Positions 1 through 8,712 of a stretch of 64,000 nucleotides of DNA are shown here, in pieces (the stretch's first letter is position 1; each line of letters starts with the position of its first letter). The translations under genes and the position numbers were made by a program. This stretch comes from Sandaracinobacteroides sayramensis (GTDB lineage Bacteria; Pseudomonadota; Alphaproteobacteria; Sphingomonadales; Sphingomonadaceae), in contig NZ_JAKLSQ010000010.1 of NCBI RefSeq assembly GCF_022014495.1, forward strand, positions 186,832 to 250,831. The letters run 5' to 3'. The notes below the pieces were generated by a model. It did not search any database. It worked only from the letters and a program-made list of their open reading frames with translations, and had not been told where the DNA came from.

Positions 1-37
1 CGAGCGCCAGGACACTCGCCGCCTTCTTCATGACCAT
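1..37 (-). CDS. Start of an unidentified gene (truncated by window edge)
   Basis: On the minus strand an ATG at 37 (or 31) opens a frame reading MVMKKAASVLAL before the window ends. Lysines followed by small hydrophobic residues resemble the start of a signal peptide. It begins 2 bases beyond the TonB-receptor stop, so it would be the next gene of that transcript. The product cannot be named from 12 residues. Confidence 0.4.
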   Translation of the reverse strand, partial: MVMKKAASVLAL

Positions 38-39
38 GC

Positions 40-2442
40 TCAGAACTTCAGGCTGACCGTGGCACCGAAGGTGCGCGGCGGGGTGATGTGATAGGAGGCG
101 AAGAGATTGCCGACCGGAAGATAGTTCAGGATGTCGATCCGGTTGGTGAGGTTCTTCACCCAGAGCGACACGTCATAGACGCCATTTTCCGGTTCCCAGC
201 GCAGCGAGGTATCGAGCGTCGCCATCGGACGCCGCCAGGAATAAGGCACGTTCAGAAGCTGGACGAACATGCCCGAGCGATAGTTGATGCTGCTGTTCCA
301 TTCCAGCGTCCCGCTGTCCGAGACGGGGAGGTCGACGGTGCTGCCGACGGTCACGTCCCACTTGGGCGCGCGGATCGGCCGCAGGTCGGAGAAGTCGGTC
401 GGCACCAGATAGCGGGTCACGTCGCCGGTGGTGACTTCGGTGATGTCGCCGCAGACCTTGCGGCCGTTCGCCGGCGTCGTGGTCGCTTCGGCGCCGTCGA
501 GGTCGGCGCAATAGCTGGTGTATTCGGCGTTGTTCCAGCCGATGTTGGCGAACAGAGTCAGCCGCTCGGCGGGACGGGCGAGGATTTCCGCCTCCACCCC
601 GTAGCTCTTCATGTCGGCGAGGTTCTGGTTCACCGTGGTGACGCCGTTCGGCGACGACGGGGTCGGCGTGACCAGGCTGCGCTGCAGACCCTTGAACTTC
701 GAATAGAAGAAGTTGACGTTGAGGCGCAGCTTGCGATCGAGCCACTCCGAACGGAAGCCGGCTTCGTAATTGTCCACCCGCTCCTGGCCGAAGGGCGTGT
801 TGAAGGCGACGAGATCCGAAGAGTTCGCGTTGAAGCCGCCGGACTTGAAGGCCCGCTGCCAGAAGGCGAAGAGCATCAGGTCGTCGTTGACATGGTAGTT
901 GACGCCGACGCGCGGGGAGAAGCTGTCCCAGCTCTGTTCCGCCGGGCCGAAGACCAGCGACTCATCGGCGGAGAAGGGATGCTCGCTGAAGTCGGTGTCG
1001 CGCGGCAGGCCGGTCAGGCTGAAGACGAAGTTCTGCCCCCTGACATCATATTTCTTTTCCCAGCTGTAGCGGCCGCCGAGAACGAGGGCCAGCTTGTCGG
1101 TGAGATTATATTCCGCCTGCAGATAGGCGGCCCAGGTCACGCGCTTGCCGGTGTTGTTGATGTAGCCCGGATTCTGCGCCGGATCGGCGATGGTGAATTC
1201 GGGAACGAAGGGCAGGGTGAAGTCCGTGAAGGAGAGCTGCGTGGTGTTGTAATGGTCGCGCAGGAAGAAGGCGCCGGCGATCAGGTTCAGCTTGTCCGAG
1301 AAGTCGGACACATACTGAAGTTCGGCCGAGGTGGCGCGATAGGTTTCCCAGCGGACCGTCGAATAGGCGTTCACATTGGTGCCGTCGGTGTCGGTCCAGA
1401 TGTGCGAGGTGGCGCGGTTGGTGTTGAGAAGCGCCCGGATCGTGCCGATGTCGGTGGTGTAGGCGATGTCCGCCGTCAGGTTCCAGGCGTCGTTGTCGGC
1501 CGGCTGGCCGCCACCGTTGGTGCCGGTATATTGCGGATTGCTGCCGTCGCTCGGCAGGCCGCGGCTGGCATCGCCGAACGGGTTGCGGCCGGGGAAGCCG
1601 AGGCCGGCCATCGTGCTACCCGAGAGGATCGCATAGCCGGTGTTATAGGCTTCGCCACGCCCGCGGAAGACTTCGCCGAACAGGGTGATGTCCCAGCTGT
1701 CGTTGGGGGTGAAGCGCAGGGTCGGGCGAACATAGAGGCTCTGGTCGCGACCGATGGCGCGACCTTCCAGATTGGGATCGACGGTGCCGTTGGCGGTGAC
1801 GCCATGGTTCTTGAAGAAGCCGTCGGAATTGTGCGTGCGCACCGCGAGGCGGGCCGCCAGTCGATCCTCGACGAGGGGCACGTTGCCGATGAAGTCGGCG
1901 TCGATCCGGCCGTAGTTGCCGATCGTCAATATGGCCTTGCCGGTGGTTTCCGACATGTTCGGGCGGGTGGTGCGCAGCGAAATCGCGCCGGCGAAGGCGT
2001 TGCGGCCATAGAGCGTGCCTTGCGGGCCGCGCAGCACTTCGATCGATTCCACGTCGACCGTGCTCGAAAGGGCGTTGACGTTGCGGGCCTGGTAGATGCC
2101 GTTGATGTAGACGGCCACCTGCGGATCGGCGAAGCTCTCGATCCCCGAGACGCCGACGCCGCGCATGGAGAGCGAGGCGACGCCCGGGAACAGGCCGACG
2201 GGCTCGATCACGGCGTTGGGGATCTTGTTGTTGAGGCCCTCGATCGAGACGATCCCGGTCTGGGTCAGGGCGTCGCCGGTGACGGCGACGATCGACATGG
2301 GCACGTCCTGCAGGTTCTGGGCGCGCTTCTGCGCGGTCACCACGATATCTTCCAGACCCTCGGACGACGACGCGCTTCCCTGCGCGAAAGCCGGCAGCGC
2401 GGCAAAAGCGGACACGCCCAAAAGAAGCGCACGAATCGGCAT
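40..2442 (-). CDS. TonB-dependent outer-membrane receptor
   Basis: 800 aa, normal length for the family. An N-terminal signal peptide ends near ALPAFAQ. It is followed by a TonB-box/plug region (EDIVVTAQKR, then VEVLRGPQGTLYGRNAFAGAI, the classic plug-domain sequence) and a long beta-barrel ending in the outer-membrane terminal phenylalanine (TVSLKF). Such receptors import large or scarce substrates across the outer membrane using TonB/ExbBD energy. The gene has its own promoter region, containing a TGCA-N6-TGCA palindrome at 2508-2521, and lies downstream of the acyl-CoA synthetase operon. I infer that it imports the substrate handled by the surrounding catabolic genes; the ligand cannot be read from sequence. 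Confidence 0.95.
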   Translation of the reverse strand: MPIRALLLGVSAFAALPAFAQGSASSSEGLEDIVVTAQKRAQNLQDVPMSIVAVTGDALTQTGIVSIEGLNNKIPNAVIEPVGLFPGVASLSMRGVGVSGIESFADPQVAVYINGIYQARNVNALSSTVDVESIEVLRGPQGTLYGRNAFAGAISLRTTRPNMSETTGKAILTIGNYGRIDADFIGNVPLVEDRLAARLAVRTHNSDGFFKNHGVTANGTVDPNLEGRAIGRDQSLYVRPTLRFTPNDSWDITLFGEVFRGRGEAYNTGYAILSGSTMAGLGFPGRNPFGDASRGLPSDGSNPQYTGTNGGGQPADNDAWNLTADIAYTTDIGTIRALLNTNRATSHIWTDTDGTNVNAYSTVRWETYRATSAELQYVSDFSDKLNLIAGAFFLRDHYNTTQLSFTDFTLPFVPEFTIADPAQNPGYINNTGKRVTWAAYLQAEYNLTDKLALVLGGRYSWEKKYDVRGQNFVFSLTGLPRDTDFSEHPFSADESLVFGPAEQSWDSFSPRVGVNYHVNDDLMLFAFWQRAFKSGGFNANSSDLVAFNTPFGQERVDNYEAGFRSEWLDRKLRLNVNFFYSKFKGLQRSLVTPTPSSPNGVTTVNQNLADMKSYGVEAEILARPAERLTLFANIGWNNAEYTSYCADLDGAEATTTPANGRKVCGDITEVTTGDVTRYLVPTDFSDLRPIRAPKWDVTVGSTVDLPVSDSGTLEWNSSINYRSGMFVQLLNVPYSWRRPMATLDTSLRWEPENGVYDVSLWVKNLTNRIDILNYLPVGNLFASYHITPPRTFGATVSLKF

Positions 2443-2507
2443 TCTTGACCTCCCCTAAAAGATACGGGCGGCTTTTTTGCCGTTCTCCCGCTTGTCCATC
2501 CAATATC

Positions 2508-2521
2508 TGCAATGACATGCA
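2508..2521. promoter_or_regulatory. Operator-like palindrome TGCA-N6-TGCA (site A)
   Basis: TGCAATGACATGCA; the arms extend to TCTGCA/TGCAGA. It lies between the acyl-CoA synthetase stop and the TonB-receptor start, just downstream (minus strand) of a possible -35 TTGACG at 2537-2532. The same palindrome with the same 6-base spacing occurs at 8558-8571 and 11940-11953, in the other promoter regions of this island, so it is probably the binding site of a shared regulator. Confidence 0.6.
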
Positions 2522-2562
2522 GAATTGGTGGCGTCAATCCTTATCTGGTGTGCAAAATTAGA

Positions 2563-4092
2563 TTAGCCGCCGATCGTGCGGTCGGAGGGCCAGAAGCGTT
2601 GCCGCAAGGCCCGCTTGTTGACCTTGCCCATGGCGTTCCGGCCGATGTCGGGCACGAATTCATAGCTTCTGGGGCATTTGAATCCGGCCAGCGATTCGCG
2701 GCAGAATATGTTGAGCTCTTCCGCCGACGGCGGGTTGGCGGAATCCCGCGGCACGACCAGCGCCTTGGCCTCTTCGCCCATCTCGCTGTTGGGGGCGCCG
2801 ACGATCGCCACATCCTCCACCTCCGGGTGGCGGAGCAGCACATGCTCGGCTTCGGCGGGGTAGATGTTGACTCCGCCGCTGACGATCATGTCGGAGACGC
2901 GGTCGGTGATGAAGAGATAGCCTTCCGCATCCACATAGCCCATTTCGCCAAGCGTGAAGACGCCGGGCGAGATGTGCGCGGCGGCGGTCTTGTCCGGGTC
3001 GTTGCGGTAGACGATGCCGCGCCCCGTGGTGTCGCGGAAATAGATCTGCCCGACTTCGCCCGACGGCAGTTCGGAGCCGTCCTCGCCGACGATGACGGTC
3101 TCGAACGGCGGCAGCGCCTTGCCGACCGAGCCGGGGCGTTCCAGCCATTCCGGCGAGGTGATGAAGGTGGTGGAACCGGCCTCGGTGCCGCCATAGGCCT
3201 CGACGATCACCGGGCCGAACCATTCGATCATCGCCTTCTTCGCGGCGCGCGGACAGGCGGCCCCGGTGTGCGCGAGACGCTGCATCGAGGAGACGTCATA
3301 TTTCGCCCGGACTTCATCCGGCAGCGCGAGCAGCCGCTGGAAGTGCGTTGGCACCATCACCGAGGCCTTGATGCGGTAGCGCTCGATATTGGCGAGCAGC
3401 TTCTCCGCATCGAAATGCCCCATCACCACCAGGGAGCCGCCGGCGAAGAGGTTGCGGGCCATGCCGAGCGGGCCGGTGTGGTAGAGAGGGCCGACGGCCA
3501 CCCCCGGCGAAGGCGTGCGGCGCGCGCGCATGATCTCGCCGAACTGCGCGACGCTGTCGGCCGGCGGGAAATAGCTGGGCGGGGTTTCGGTCGCTTTCGG
3601 CCGGCCTGTCGTGCCGGAGGTGTAATGGAGATGCGGCAGGGGGCGGATGTCGGCGGGTGGCGCGGCGTCGGAGGCGGCGGCCAGCCACTCTTCCCAGGAA
3701 ATCAGCCCTTCGCGCGGCTCCGTGCGCCAGCCGATGACGGTTGCTATCCCCGCTTCCCGCGCGGCGGCGATTCCGGTTTCCGCCGTTTCCGGGCCGACCA
3801 GCACGGCGCCGGCGCCGGAATCGGACAGGATATAGGCGACTTCGCCGGGCGTCAGGTGGAAGCTGACCGGCACGCTGGAAATGCCGGCTTCGAGGCAGGC
3901 GACATAGGCGATCACCGTTTCCGCGCTGTTGGGGGCGAACACCGCCACCCGGTTGCCGCCGAGCGCCCGCAGCGCGTTGGCGGCGCGGTTCAGCAGCGGG
4001 TCGAGATCGTTCCAGCTCAGCTCCACCCGTTCGTCGGCCAGCGCCAGTTCGTGGCGGGCGGAGGGTTCGATGGCTTCAACGGTGATCGACAT
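2563..4092 (-). CDS. AMP-dependent acyl-CoA synthetase/ligase
   Basis: 509 aa from the ATG at 4092 (a TTG lies one codon upstream). It is an ANL-superfamily adenylating enzyme: P-loop-like A3 motif YTSGTTGRPKA, A5 motif YGGTEAG, A7/A8 region ending in DRVSDMIVSGGVNIYPAE, and a C-terminal catalytic lysine region NAMGKVNKRAL. It activates a carboxylic acid to its acyl-CoA with ATP. It is the last gene of a five-gene leftward operon (APH-like kinase, SDR, acyl-CoA dehydrogenase, MFS, ligase), 10 bases after the MFS gene. The substrate is probably the acid produced by the dehydrogenases encoded at 12.0-15.4 kb. Chain length and structure cannot be predicted. Confidence 0.92.
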   Translation of the reverse strand: MSITVEAIEPSARHELALADERVELSWNDLDPLLNRAANALRALGGNRVAVFAPNSAETVIAYVACLEAGISSVPVSFHLTPGEVAYILSDSGAGAVLVGPETAETGIAAAREAGIATVIGWRTEPREGLISWEEWLAAASDAAPPADIRPLPHLHYTSGTTGRPKATETPPSYFPPADSVAQFGEIMRARRTPSPGVAVGPLYHTGPLGMARNLFAGGSLVVMGHFDAEKLLANIERYRIKASVMVPTHFQRLLALPDEVRAKYDVSSMQRLAHTGAACPRAAKKAMIEWFGPVIVEAYGGTEAGSTTFITSPEWLERPGSVGKALPPFETVIVGEDGSELPSGEVGQIYFRDTTGRGIVYRNDPDKTAAAHISPGVFTLGEMGYVDAEGYLFITDRVSDMIVSGGVNIYPAEAEHVLLRHPEVEDVAIVGAPNSEMGEEAKALVVPRDSANPPSAEELNIFCRESLAGFKCPRSYEFVPDIGRNAMGKVNKRALRQRFWPSDRTIGG

Positions 4093-4102
4093 CAAAGGTC
4101 CT

Positions 4103-5485
4103 TCATGCGGGTTGTTCGGCCAGGCGCCGGGCGACGGCGGGGCCGAGATAACGGAGGGAAAGGCGCAGGCAGACGAAGGCGATCGCCGCCGAGCTGATGG
4201 TGACGATGGCCAGTGAATGGCCGATCTTCGCGTCGGACTGGAAGACGAAGTCCGTCAGCGCGCCCACCAGCGACGGGCCGACGCCCATGCCGAGCATGGT
4301 GAAGACGAACATGAAGATGGCGATCATCTGCCCGCGCACGCGGGCCGGCGCCAGCAGCGCCAGCACCGAGGAGAGATAGACCATGAACGGCACGGTGATG
4401 AACTGCACCACGCCATAGCAGGCGAGGAAGGCCCAGGGGTTCGAAAGGAAGAACATCGAAACCACCGCCGGCGCCACCAGCAGGATCAGCCAGCTGTAGA
4501 AGCGCAGGTGCGCGTCCTTCATGCCGCCGGCGAACAGCTTGTCCACGATCTTGCCGTTCGCCACCAGCGAGGCGGCGGCGACGAGGTTCATGATGCTGAG
4601 CGCCGGGCCATAAGCGGCCGGGGACCAGTGAAACTGGCGGCCGATGAAGGTCGGAACCCAGGCGGTCATCGAATAGCCGCAGAGCGCCAGCGCCGAGAAG
4701 GCCGCCATCATCAGGCCGATGAGCGCCCTGTTCTCGGCGATGAAGGTGCGCAGCGCCCCATCCTTTTCCTGCGTGCCGCCGGGGTTGCGCCGTTCCGGCT
4801 CGCGGATCGTGAACATCAGGAAGGCCAGCAGGAAGCCCGGCGCGCCGACCATGATCATGACGAGCTGCCAGGGTTCGGCCGGGCCGTGGAGCGGCAGCAC
4901 CACCGTTCCGAGACCGGCGGCGAAGGCGATCGCCAGCCCGCCCAGCCCGAAGGCCGTCGCCGAGCCGACCTTGCCGGCCATCTGGAAGGTGGAGGTGGCG
5001 ACCGTCAGCTTGTCGCGCGGGAAGGCGTCGGCGATCATCGAATAGGCGCAGGGCAGCAGCGCCGCCTCGCCCACGCCGACCAGCACCCGGGCGAGAAGCA
5101 GCGTCTCGAACGAGTTGGCGAAGCCGCAGGCGACCGTGGCGGCCGCCCAGAGGATGATCCCGAAGAAGACGACGATGCGGCGCTGGAAACGGTCCGCCGC
5201 CCAGCCGAGCGGCAGGCCGAAGATCGCATAGGACACCGCGAAGGCCGGGCCCAGGATCAGGCTCATCTGGAAATCGGTGAGAGCCATGGTGCCCTTGATG
5301 GGCTCCACGAGCATCGAGAGGATCAGCCGGTCGAGCCAGGCGAAGACATAGACGGCGAACAGGACGCCGACCATCCACCACGCCGCGCGCAGCGAAGGCG
5401 CCGCCGAAGCAGGGCCTTCGCCGATGACCGGGCCGGAAGCCCGGCCAGGGACCGGAGTGTCAGCGCTGTTGGTTGGCGCTGGCAT
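4103..5485 (-). CDS. MFS transporter
   Basis: 460 aa with about 12 predicted membrane segments and the MFS loop signature ([10 protein letters not shown] after segment 2). The start ATG at 5485 overlaps the last codons of the upstream acyl-CoA dehydrogenase by 26 bases, which indicates translational coupling and makes the 18 codons further upstream unlikely. It resembles the sphingomonad transporters of aromatic, terpenoid or sterol-like acids found in catabolic clusters. By context it moves the substrate or an intermediate across the inner membrane, complementing the TonB receptor encoded at 40-2442. Confidence 0.9.
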   Translation of the reverse strand: MPAPTNSADTPVPGRASGPVIGEGPASAAPSLRAAWWMVGVLFAVYVFAWLDRLILSMLVEPIKGTMALTDFQMSLILGPAFAVSYAIFGLPLGWAADRFQRRIVVFFGIILWAAATVACGFANSFETLLLARVLVGVGEAALLPCAYSMIADAFPRDKLTVATSTFQMAGKVGSATAFGLGGLAIAFAAGLGTVVLPLHGPAEPWQLVMIMVGAPGFLLAFLMFTIREPERRNPGGTQEKDGALRTFIAENRALIGLMMAAFSALALCGYSMTAWVPTFIGRQFHWSPAAYGPALSIMNLVAAASLVANGKIVDKLFAGGMKDAHLRFYSWLILLVAPAVVSMFFLSNPWAFLACYGVVQFITVPFMVYLSSVLALLAPARVRGQMIAIFMFVFTMLGMGVGPSLVGALTDFVFQSDAKIGHSLAIVTISSAAIAFVCLRLSLRYLGPAVARRLAEQPA

Positions 5486-6689
5486 ATTCGGCGATTTTCT
5501 GCTTGCCGAGCTGCGACAGATGCACCTCGTCCGGGCCATCGGCGATGCGCAGATAACGGGCGTTCAGCATCGCCGCCGCGACCGGCGTGTCGGCCGAGAC
5601 GCCCATGCCGCCGAAGGACTGGATGGCGCGGTCGGCGACGCGCTGCGCGGTGCGCGGGGCGACGATCTTGATCGCGGCGATCAGGTCCTTCGCCACCTTG
5701 TTGCCATGGCGGTCCATCGCGTCCGCCGCTTTCAGGGTGAGGAGCCGGGCCTGCTCGATCTCGCAGAAGGAGAGCGCCACTTCCTGGCGGATGCTCGACT
5801 GGTCGGCGAGCTTGCGGCCGAAGGCGACGCGGCTGTCGACGCGCTTCGCCATATATTCGAGCGCGCGCTGCGCCTGGCCCAGCACCCGCATGCAGTGGTG
5901 GATGCGCCCCGGCCCGAGACGGCCTTGCGCGATCTCGAAGCCGCGGCCTTCGCCCAGGATCAGATTCTCCTTTGGCACGCGCACGTCGGTGAAGCGCATT
6001 TCCGCATGGCCGCCGGGGCCATGCTGTTCCCCGAAGACGCTGAGCGGGCGGATGATCTCGATCCCGGGCGTGTTGGCTGGGATCAGGATCTGCGAATGCT
6101 GGCGGTGGCGCGGCCCGTCGTTCGGCGTCTTGCCGAGCAGGATGTAGATCTTGGTGCGCGGGTCCATCACGCCGGAGATCCACCATTTGCGGCCGTTGAT
6201 CACATAATCGTCGCCGTCGGCGATGATCGTGGTCTCGACATTGGTGGCGTCGGACGAGGCGACCTGCGGTTCCGTCATCACATAGGCCGAGCGGATTTCA
6301 CCGGCGAGCAGCGGCTTCAGCCAGCGTTCCTGCTGGTCGGGGCTGCCATATTTCGCCAGCACTTCCATGTTGCCGGTGTCGGGCGCGGCGCAGTTGAAGA
6401 ATTCGGACGAGCCGATCACCCGGCCCATCAGCTCGGCGAGCGGGGCATATTCGAGGTTGGTGAGGCCCGGGCTCCAGGCGCCATATTCGTGCGGCAGGAA
6501 CAGGTTCCAGATGCCGGCGGCCTTCGCCTTTTCCTTGGTCGCCTCGATACCGGGCCATGGGGTCCAGATGGTCGCCGGATCGTGCTGCCAGCGGATGCGC
6601 TCCTGCTCCGCCGGATAGACATGCTCGTCCATGAAGGCGATCAGCTTCTCGCGCAGTTCCTGGACCTTGGGGCTGTATTCGAAATCCAT
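5460..6689 (-). CDS. ACAD10/ACAD11-like acyl-CoA dehydrogenase
   Basis: 409 aa from the ATG at 6689 ([16 protein letters not shown]), the start expected for the family; the frame is open further upstream but lies inside the SDR gene. FAD-binding acyl-CoA dehydrogenase motifs are present: the middle-domain [16 protein letters not shown] and the C-terminal [13 protein letters not shown]. The stretch [14 protein letters not shown] is typical of the ACAD10/11 subgroup rather than ordinary fatty-acyl dehydrogenases. In animals this domain is fused to, and in bacteria encoded beside, an APH-like kinase; together they phosphorylate and then eliminate the hydroxyl of 4-hydroxyacyl-CoA (established for ACAD10/11 and the levulinate pathway). 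An APH-like gene lies two genes upstream here, supporting the same chemistry. Confidence 0.9.
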   Translation of the reverse strand: MDFEYSPKVQELREKLIAFMDEHVYPAEQERIRWQHDPATIWTPWPGIEATKEKAKAAGIWNLFLPHEYGAWSPGLTNLEYAPLAELMGRVIGSSEFFNCAAPDTGNMEVLAKYGSPDQQERWLKPLLAGEIRSAYVMTEPQVASSDATNVETTIIADGDDYVINGRKWWISGVMDPRTKIYILLGKTPNDGPRHRQHSQILIPANTPGIEIIRPLSVFGEQHGPGGHAEMRFTDVRVPKENLILGEGRGFEIAQGRLGPGRIHHCMRVLGQAQRALEYMAKRVDSRVAFGRKLADQSSIRQEVALSFCEIEQARLLTLKAADAMDRHGNKVAKDLIAAIKIVAPRTAQRVADRAIQSFGGMGVSADTPVAAAMLNARYLRIADGPDEVHLSQLGKQKIAEYASANQQR

Positions 6690-6702
6690 TTGGCGGGATC
6701 CT

Positions 6703-7437
6703 TCAGAGCGTGAGACCGCCATCGACCACCAGCGTCTGGCCGGTGACATAGGCGGAAAGGGGGGAGGCGAGGAACAGCGCGACGCCGGCCATGTCCTCGG
6801 GCGTGCCGAAGCGGGCGAGGGGTATCTTGGCGAGCGCGCGCTCGCGGCGGTCCTCATGCTCCATCGTCACCTTCGTCATCTTGGTGTCGACGAGGCTGGG
6901 GGCGATCACATTGGCGCGGATGCCGTCCTTGGCCCAGGCCTGCGCCAGCGCCCGGACGAGGTTGTTCACCGCCGCCTTCGAGGCCGCATAGGCGGGATTG
7001 CCCATGGTGGCGCGGAAGGAGCCGATGGAGCTGACGACGATCAGCTTGCCCTTCGCCGCCGCCAGCGCGGGGTGCAGCCGTTGCGAGATGTGCATGACGC
7101 TGTCGACATTGACCGCCATCACCTTCGCCCAGCCCTCCGGCTCGAACTCCTGCCGGCGGTAGAGCACCTGGCCCTGCGAGTGGACGAGGATATCGAGCTT
7201 GTCGAAGGGGAGGGGGGCAGCGGCGATCGCTTCGAGCGAGCCGCAATCGACCTGCGTGTAGCCAAGGCCTTCGAGGTCCGAGCCTTCCTCGCCGGCATAG
7301 GCGTCCGCCGAAGCGCGGGTTCCCCACACGTGCACGGTGGCGCCGCGCGCGCGCAGCGCCTGGGCGATGCCGTTGCCGATACCGCTGGAGCCGCCCACGA
7401 CCAGCGCGGTCTGGCCGGTGAAATCCAGATCCTTCAT
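6703..7437 (-). CDS. Short-chain dehydrogenase/reductase (SDR)
   Basis: About 244 aa. It is a classical SDR: NAD(P)-binding motif GGSSGIGNG near the N-terminus, VNVDSVMHI, catalytic Ser in VVSSIGSF and the Tyr-x3-Lys pair in YAASKAAV. It oxidises or reduces a hydroxyl/keto group. I chose the ATG at 7437 because the sequence GGGAGGA lies just upstream; ATGs at 7440 and 7449 are in frame and possible. It sits 3 bases after the APH-like gene and 13 before the acyl-CoA dehydrogenase, in the same transcript. A 3-hydroxyacyl-CoA or ring/side-chain alcohol dehydrogenase role is inferred from context only. Confidence 0.88.
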   Translation of the reverse strand: MKDLDFTGQTALVVGGSSGIGNGIAQALRARGATVHVWGTRASADAYAGEEGSDLEGLGYTQVDCGSLEAIAAAPLPFDKLDILVHSQGQVLYRRQEFEPEGWAKVMAVNVDSVMHISQRLHPALAAAKGKLIVVSSIGSFRATMGNPAYAASKAAVNNLVRALAQAWAKDGIRANVIAPSLVDTKMTKVTMEHEDRRERALAKIPLARFGTPEDMAGVALFLASPLSAYVTGQTLVVDGGLTL

Positions 7438-7452
7438 CATTCCTCCCATCGA

Positions 7453-8502
7453 TCAGGCGCCGATCCAGCCTTCGGCGCGCTGGAACAGCCAGCGGGCGCG
7501 GGCGTGCAGGCGGTCGGCGACGTCGCGCGGCGCCTTACCGGCCGCGGCGCGGGCGTTTGTGCCCTCCAGCAGGATTCCGAGCTTGTAGCAGGCGAGCACC
7601 CGGTACCAGCCGATCGCCGAGAGGTCGCGGCTGGAGCGCGCGGCATAGCGGGCGACCAGTTCGTCGGCGGTCGGGAAACCGATCCAGGGCGAGACGCTGA
7701 CGGCGGATTCCTGCCCCGGCTCCGGCCAGGTGGCGAGAAGCCAGCCGAGGTCGAGCAGCGGGTCGCCGATGGTCGCCAGCTCCCAGTCGACGATGGCTGC
7801 GAGTTCCGGGCCGTCAGGGGCGAACATCACATTCGCCATATGATAGTCGCCGTGCAGGATACCGGGCTGGAAGCTGGCCGGGCGATTGGCTTCCAGCCAG
7901 CGGCCGATCCGCTCCACGTCCCCGAGCGCGGCGGGGCCTTCCCAGCCTTCGAAACCGGCGTAGCTGTCGAGCTGGGCTTTCCAGCGCTCGACCTGCCGTT
8001 CGAGGAAGCCTTCGGCGCGGCCGAAATCGCCAAGGCCGAGCGCTTCATGGTCGAGCGCGCCCAGCGCCGCGATCCCGTCCACGACGGCCAGCCCCATGGC
8101 GTGCTGCACCTCGGCCGAGCCGGCGTGCAGCGGCGGCAGGCCGGCGACCGGATTGAAGCCCTCGATCGGCTCCATCAGGTAGAAGACAGCGCCGAGCACG
8201 CTTTCATCTTCGCACAGCGCGATGAAGCCCGGGTGCGGAACGTCCGAGCCGGCGAGCGCCTTCAGCAGGCGCGCCTCGCGCAGCATGGTGCGGTTCGATT
8301 CGGGGCGGGGATGCTGCGGCGGACGGCGCAGCACATAATCCCGGCCGGCGCGCGTGAAGCGTAGCAGGATGTTCTGGGTGCCGCCGGCGAGAAGCTTCTG
8401 CCCTTCGATCGGCCCCTGGCCGAGACCCTGCGCGTCCATCCAGGCCTTCAGTGCGGCAATATCCACATTCTGCTGCAAAACGCGCCTCTCCCTTTCCGAC
8501 AT
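7453..8502 (-). CDS. APH-family kinase (ACAD10/11-type phosphotransferase)
   Basis: About 349 aa. It has the aminoglycoside-phosphotransferase fold with glycine-rich loop GGTQNILLRF, catalytic loop HGDYHMANVM and metal-binding IVDWELATIGDPLLDLGW. These patterns match the small-molecule kinases that partner ACAD10/11 dehydrogenases, not antibiotic-resistance enzymes. The likely substrate is a 4-hydroxyacyl-CoA, whose phosphate is then eliminated. It is the first gene of the leftward operon. The start is uncertain: ATG 8502 is used here, ATG 8517 is possible, and a TTG at 8478 has the better ribosome site (GGGAGAGG, 6 bases upstream). Confidence 0.85.
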   Translation of the reverse strand: MSERERRVLQQNVDIAALKAWMDAQGLGQGPIEGQKLLAGGTQNILLRFTRAGRDYVLRRPPQHPRPESNRTMLREARLLKALAGSDVPHPGFIALCEDESVLGAVFYLMEPIEGFNPVAGLPPLHAGSAEVQHAMGLAVVDGIAALGALDHEALGLGDFGRAEGFLERQVERWKAQLDSYAGFEGWEGPAALGDVERIGRWLEANRPASFQPGILHGDYHMANVMFAPDGPELAAIVDWELATIGDPLLDLGWLLATWPEPGQESAVSVSPWIGFPTADELVARYAARSSRDLSAIGWYRVLACYKLGILLEGTNARAAAGKAPRDVADRLHARARWLFQRAEGWIGA

Positions 8503-8553
8503 GCCGGCGTGGCACATATGCGGCCATTTCCGGCTGCCGGGCTCCCAATGCAG

Positions 8554-8582
8554 ATTATGCACTTGACTGCAAGATTAGGCAA
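8554..8582 (-). promoter_or_regulatory. Candidate promoter of the leftward catabolic operon
   Basis: Read on the minus strand, TTGCCT (8582-8577), a 17-base spacer and CATAAT (8559-8554) form a plausible sigma70-type promoter about 50 bases before the APH-like gene. The palindrome TGCA-N6-TGCA at 8558-8571 fills the spacer, a position suited to repression. Confidence 0.5.
8558..8571. promoter_or_regulatory. Operator-like palindrome TGCA-N6-TGCA (site B)
   Basis: TGCACTTGACTGCA in the divergent region between the APH-like operon and the FO synthase operon. A further TGCA lies 5 bases to the left (8549-8552). The site overlaps a rightward -35-like TTGACT (8563-8568; poor -10 GATTTC at 8586-8591) and sits inside the leftward promoter spacer, so one bound protein could control both directions. 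Confidence 0.65.
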
Positions 8583-8712
8583 TGGGATTTCTGTCATGCC
8601 CGCGCGACCGGCGGCGTTTGGCCTGCGATCCTACGATCGGATGCAGACAAGCCGCCCCGCGCAGGGCAGGGGAGAGGCGGGCCGTGTCGAGGCCCGAGGG
8701 AGTGATGTGCGG

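Noticed and set aside
88-2448. 786-codon plus-strand frame across the TonB receptor gene
   Set aside because: The minus-strand frame has a signal peptide, plug and barrel; this one is Gly/Val/Arg/Ala-rich with no domain.
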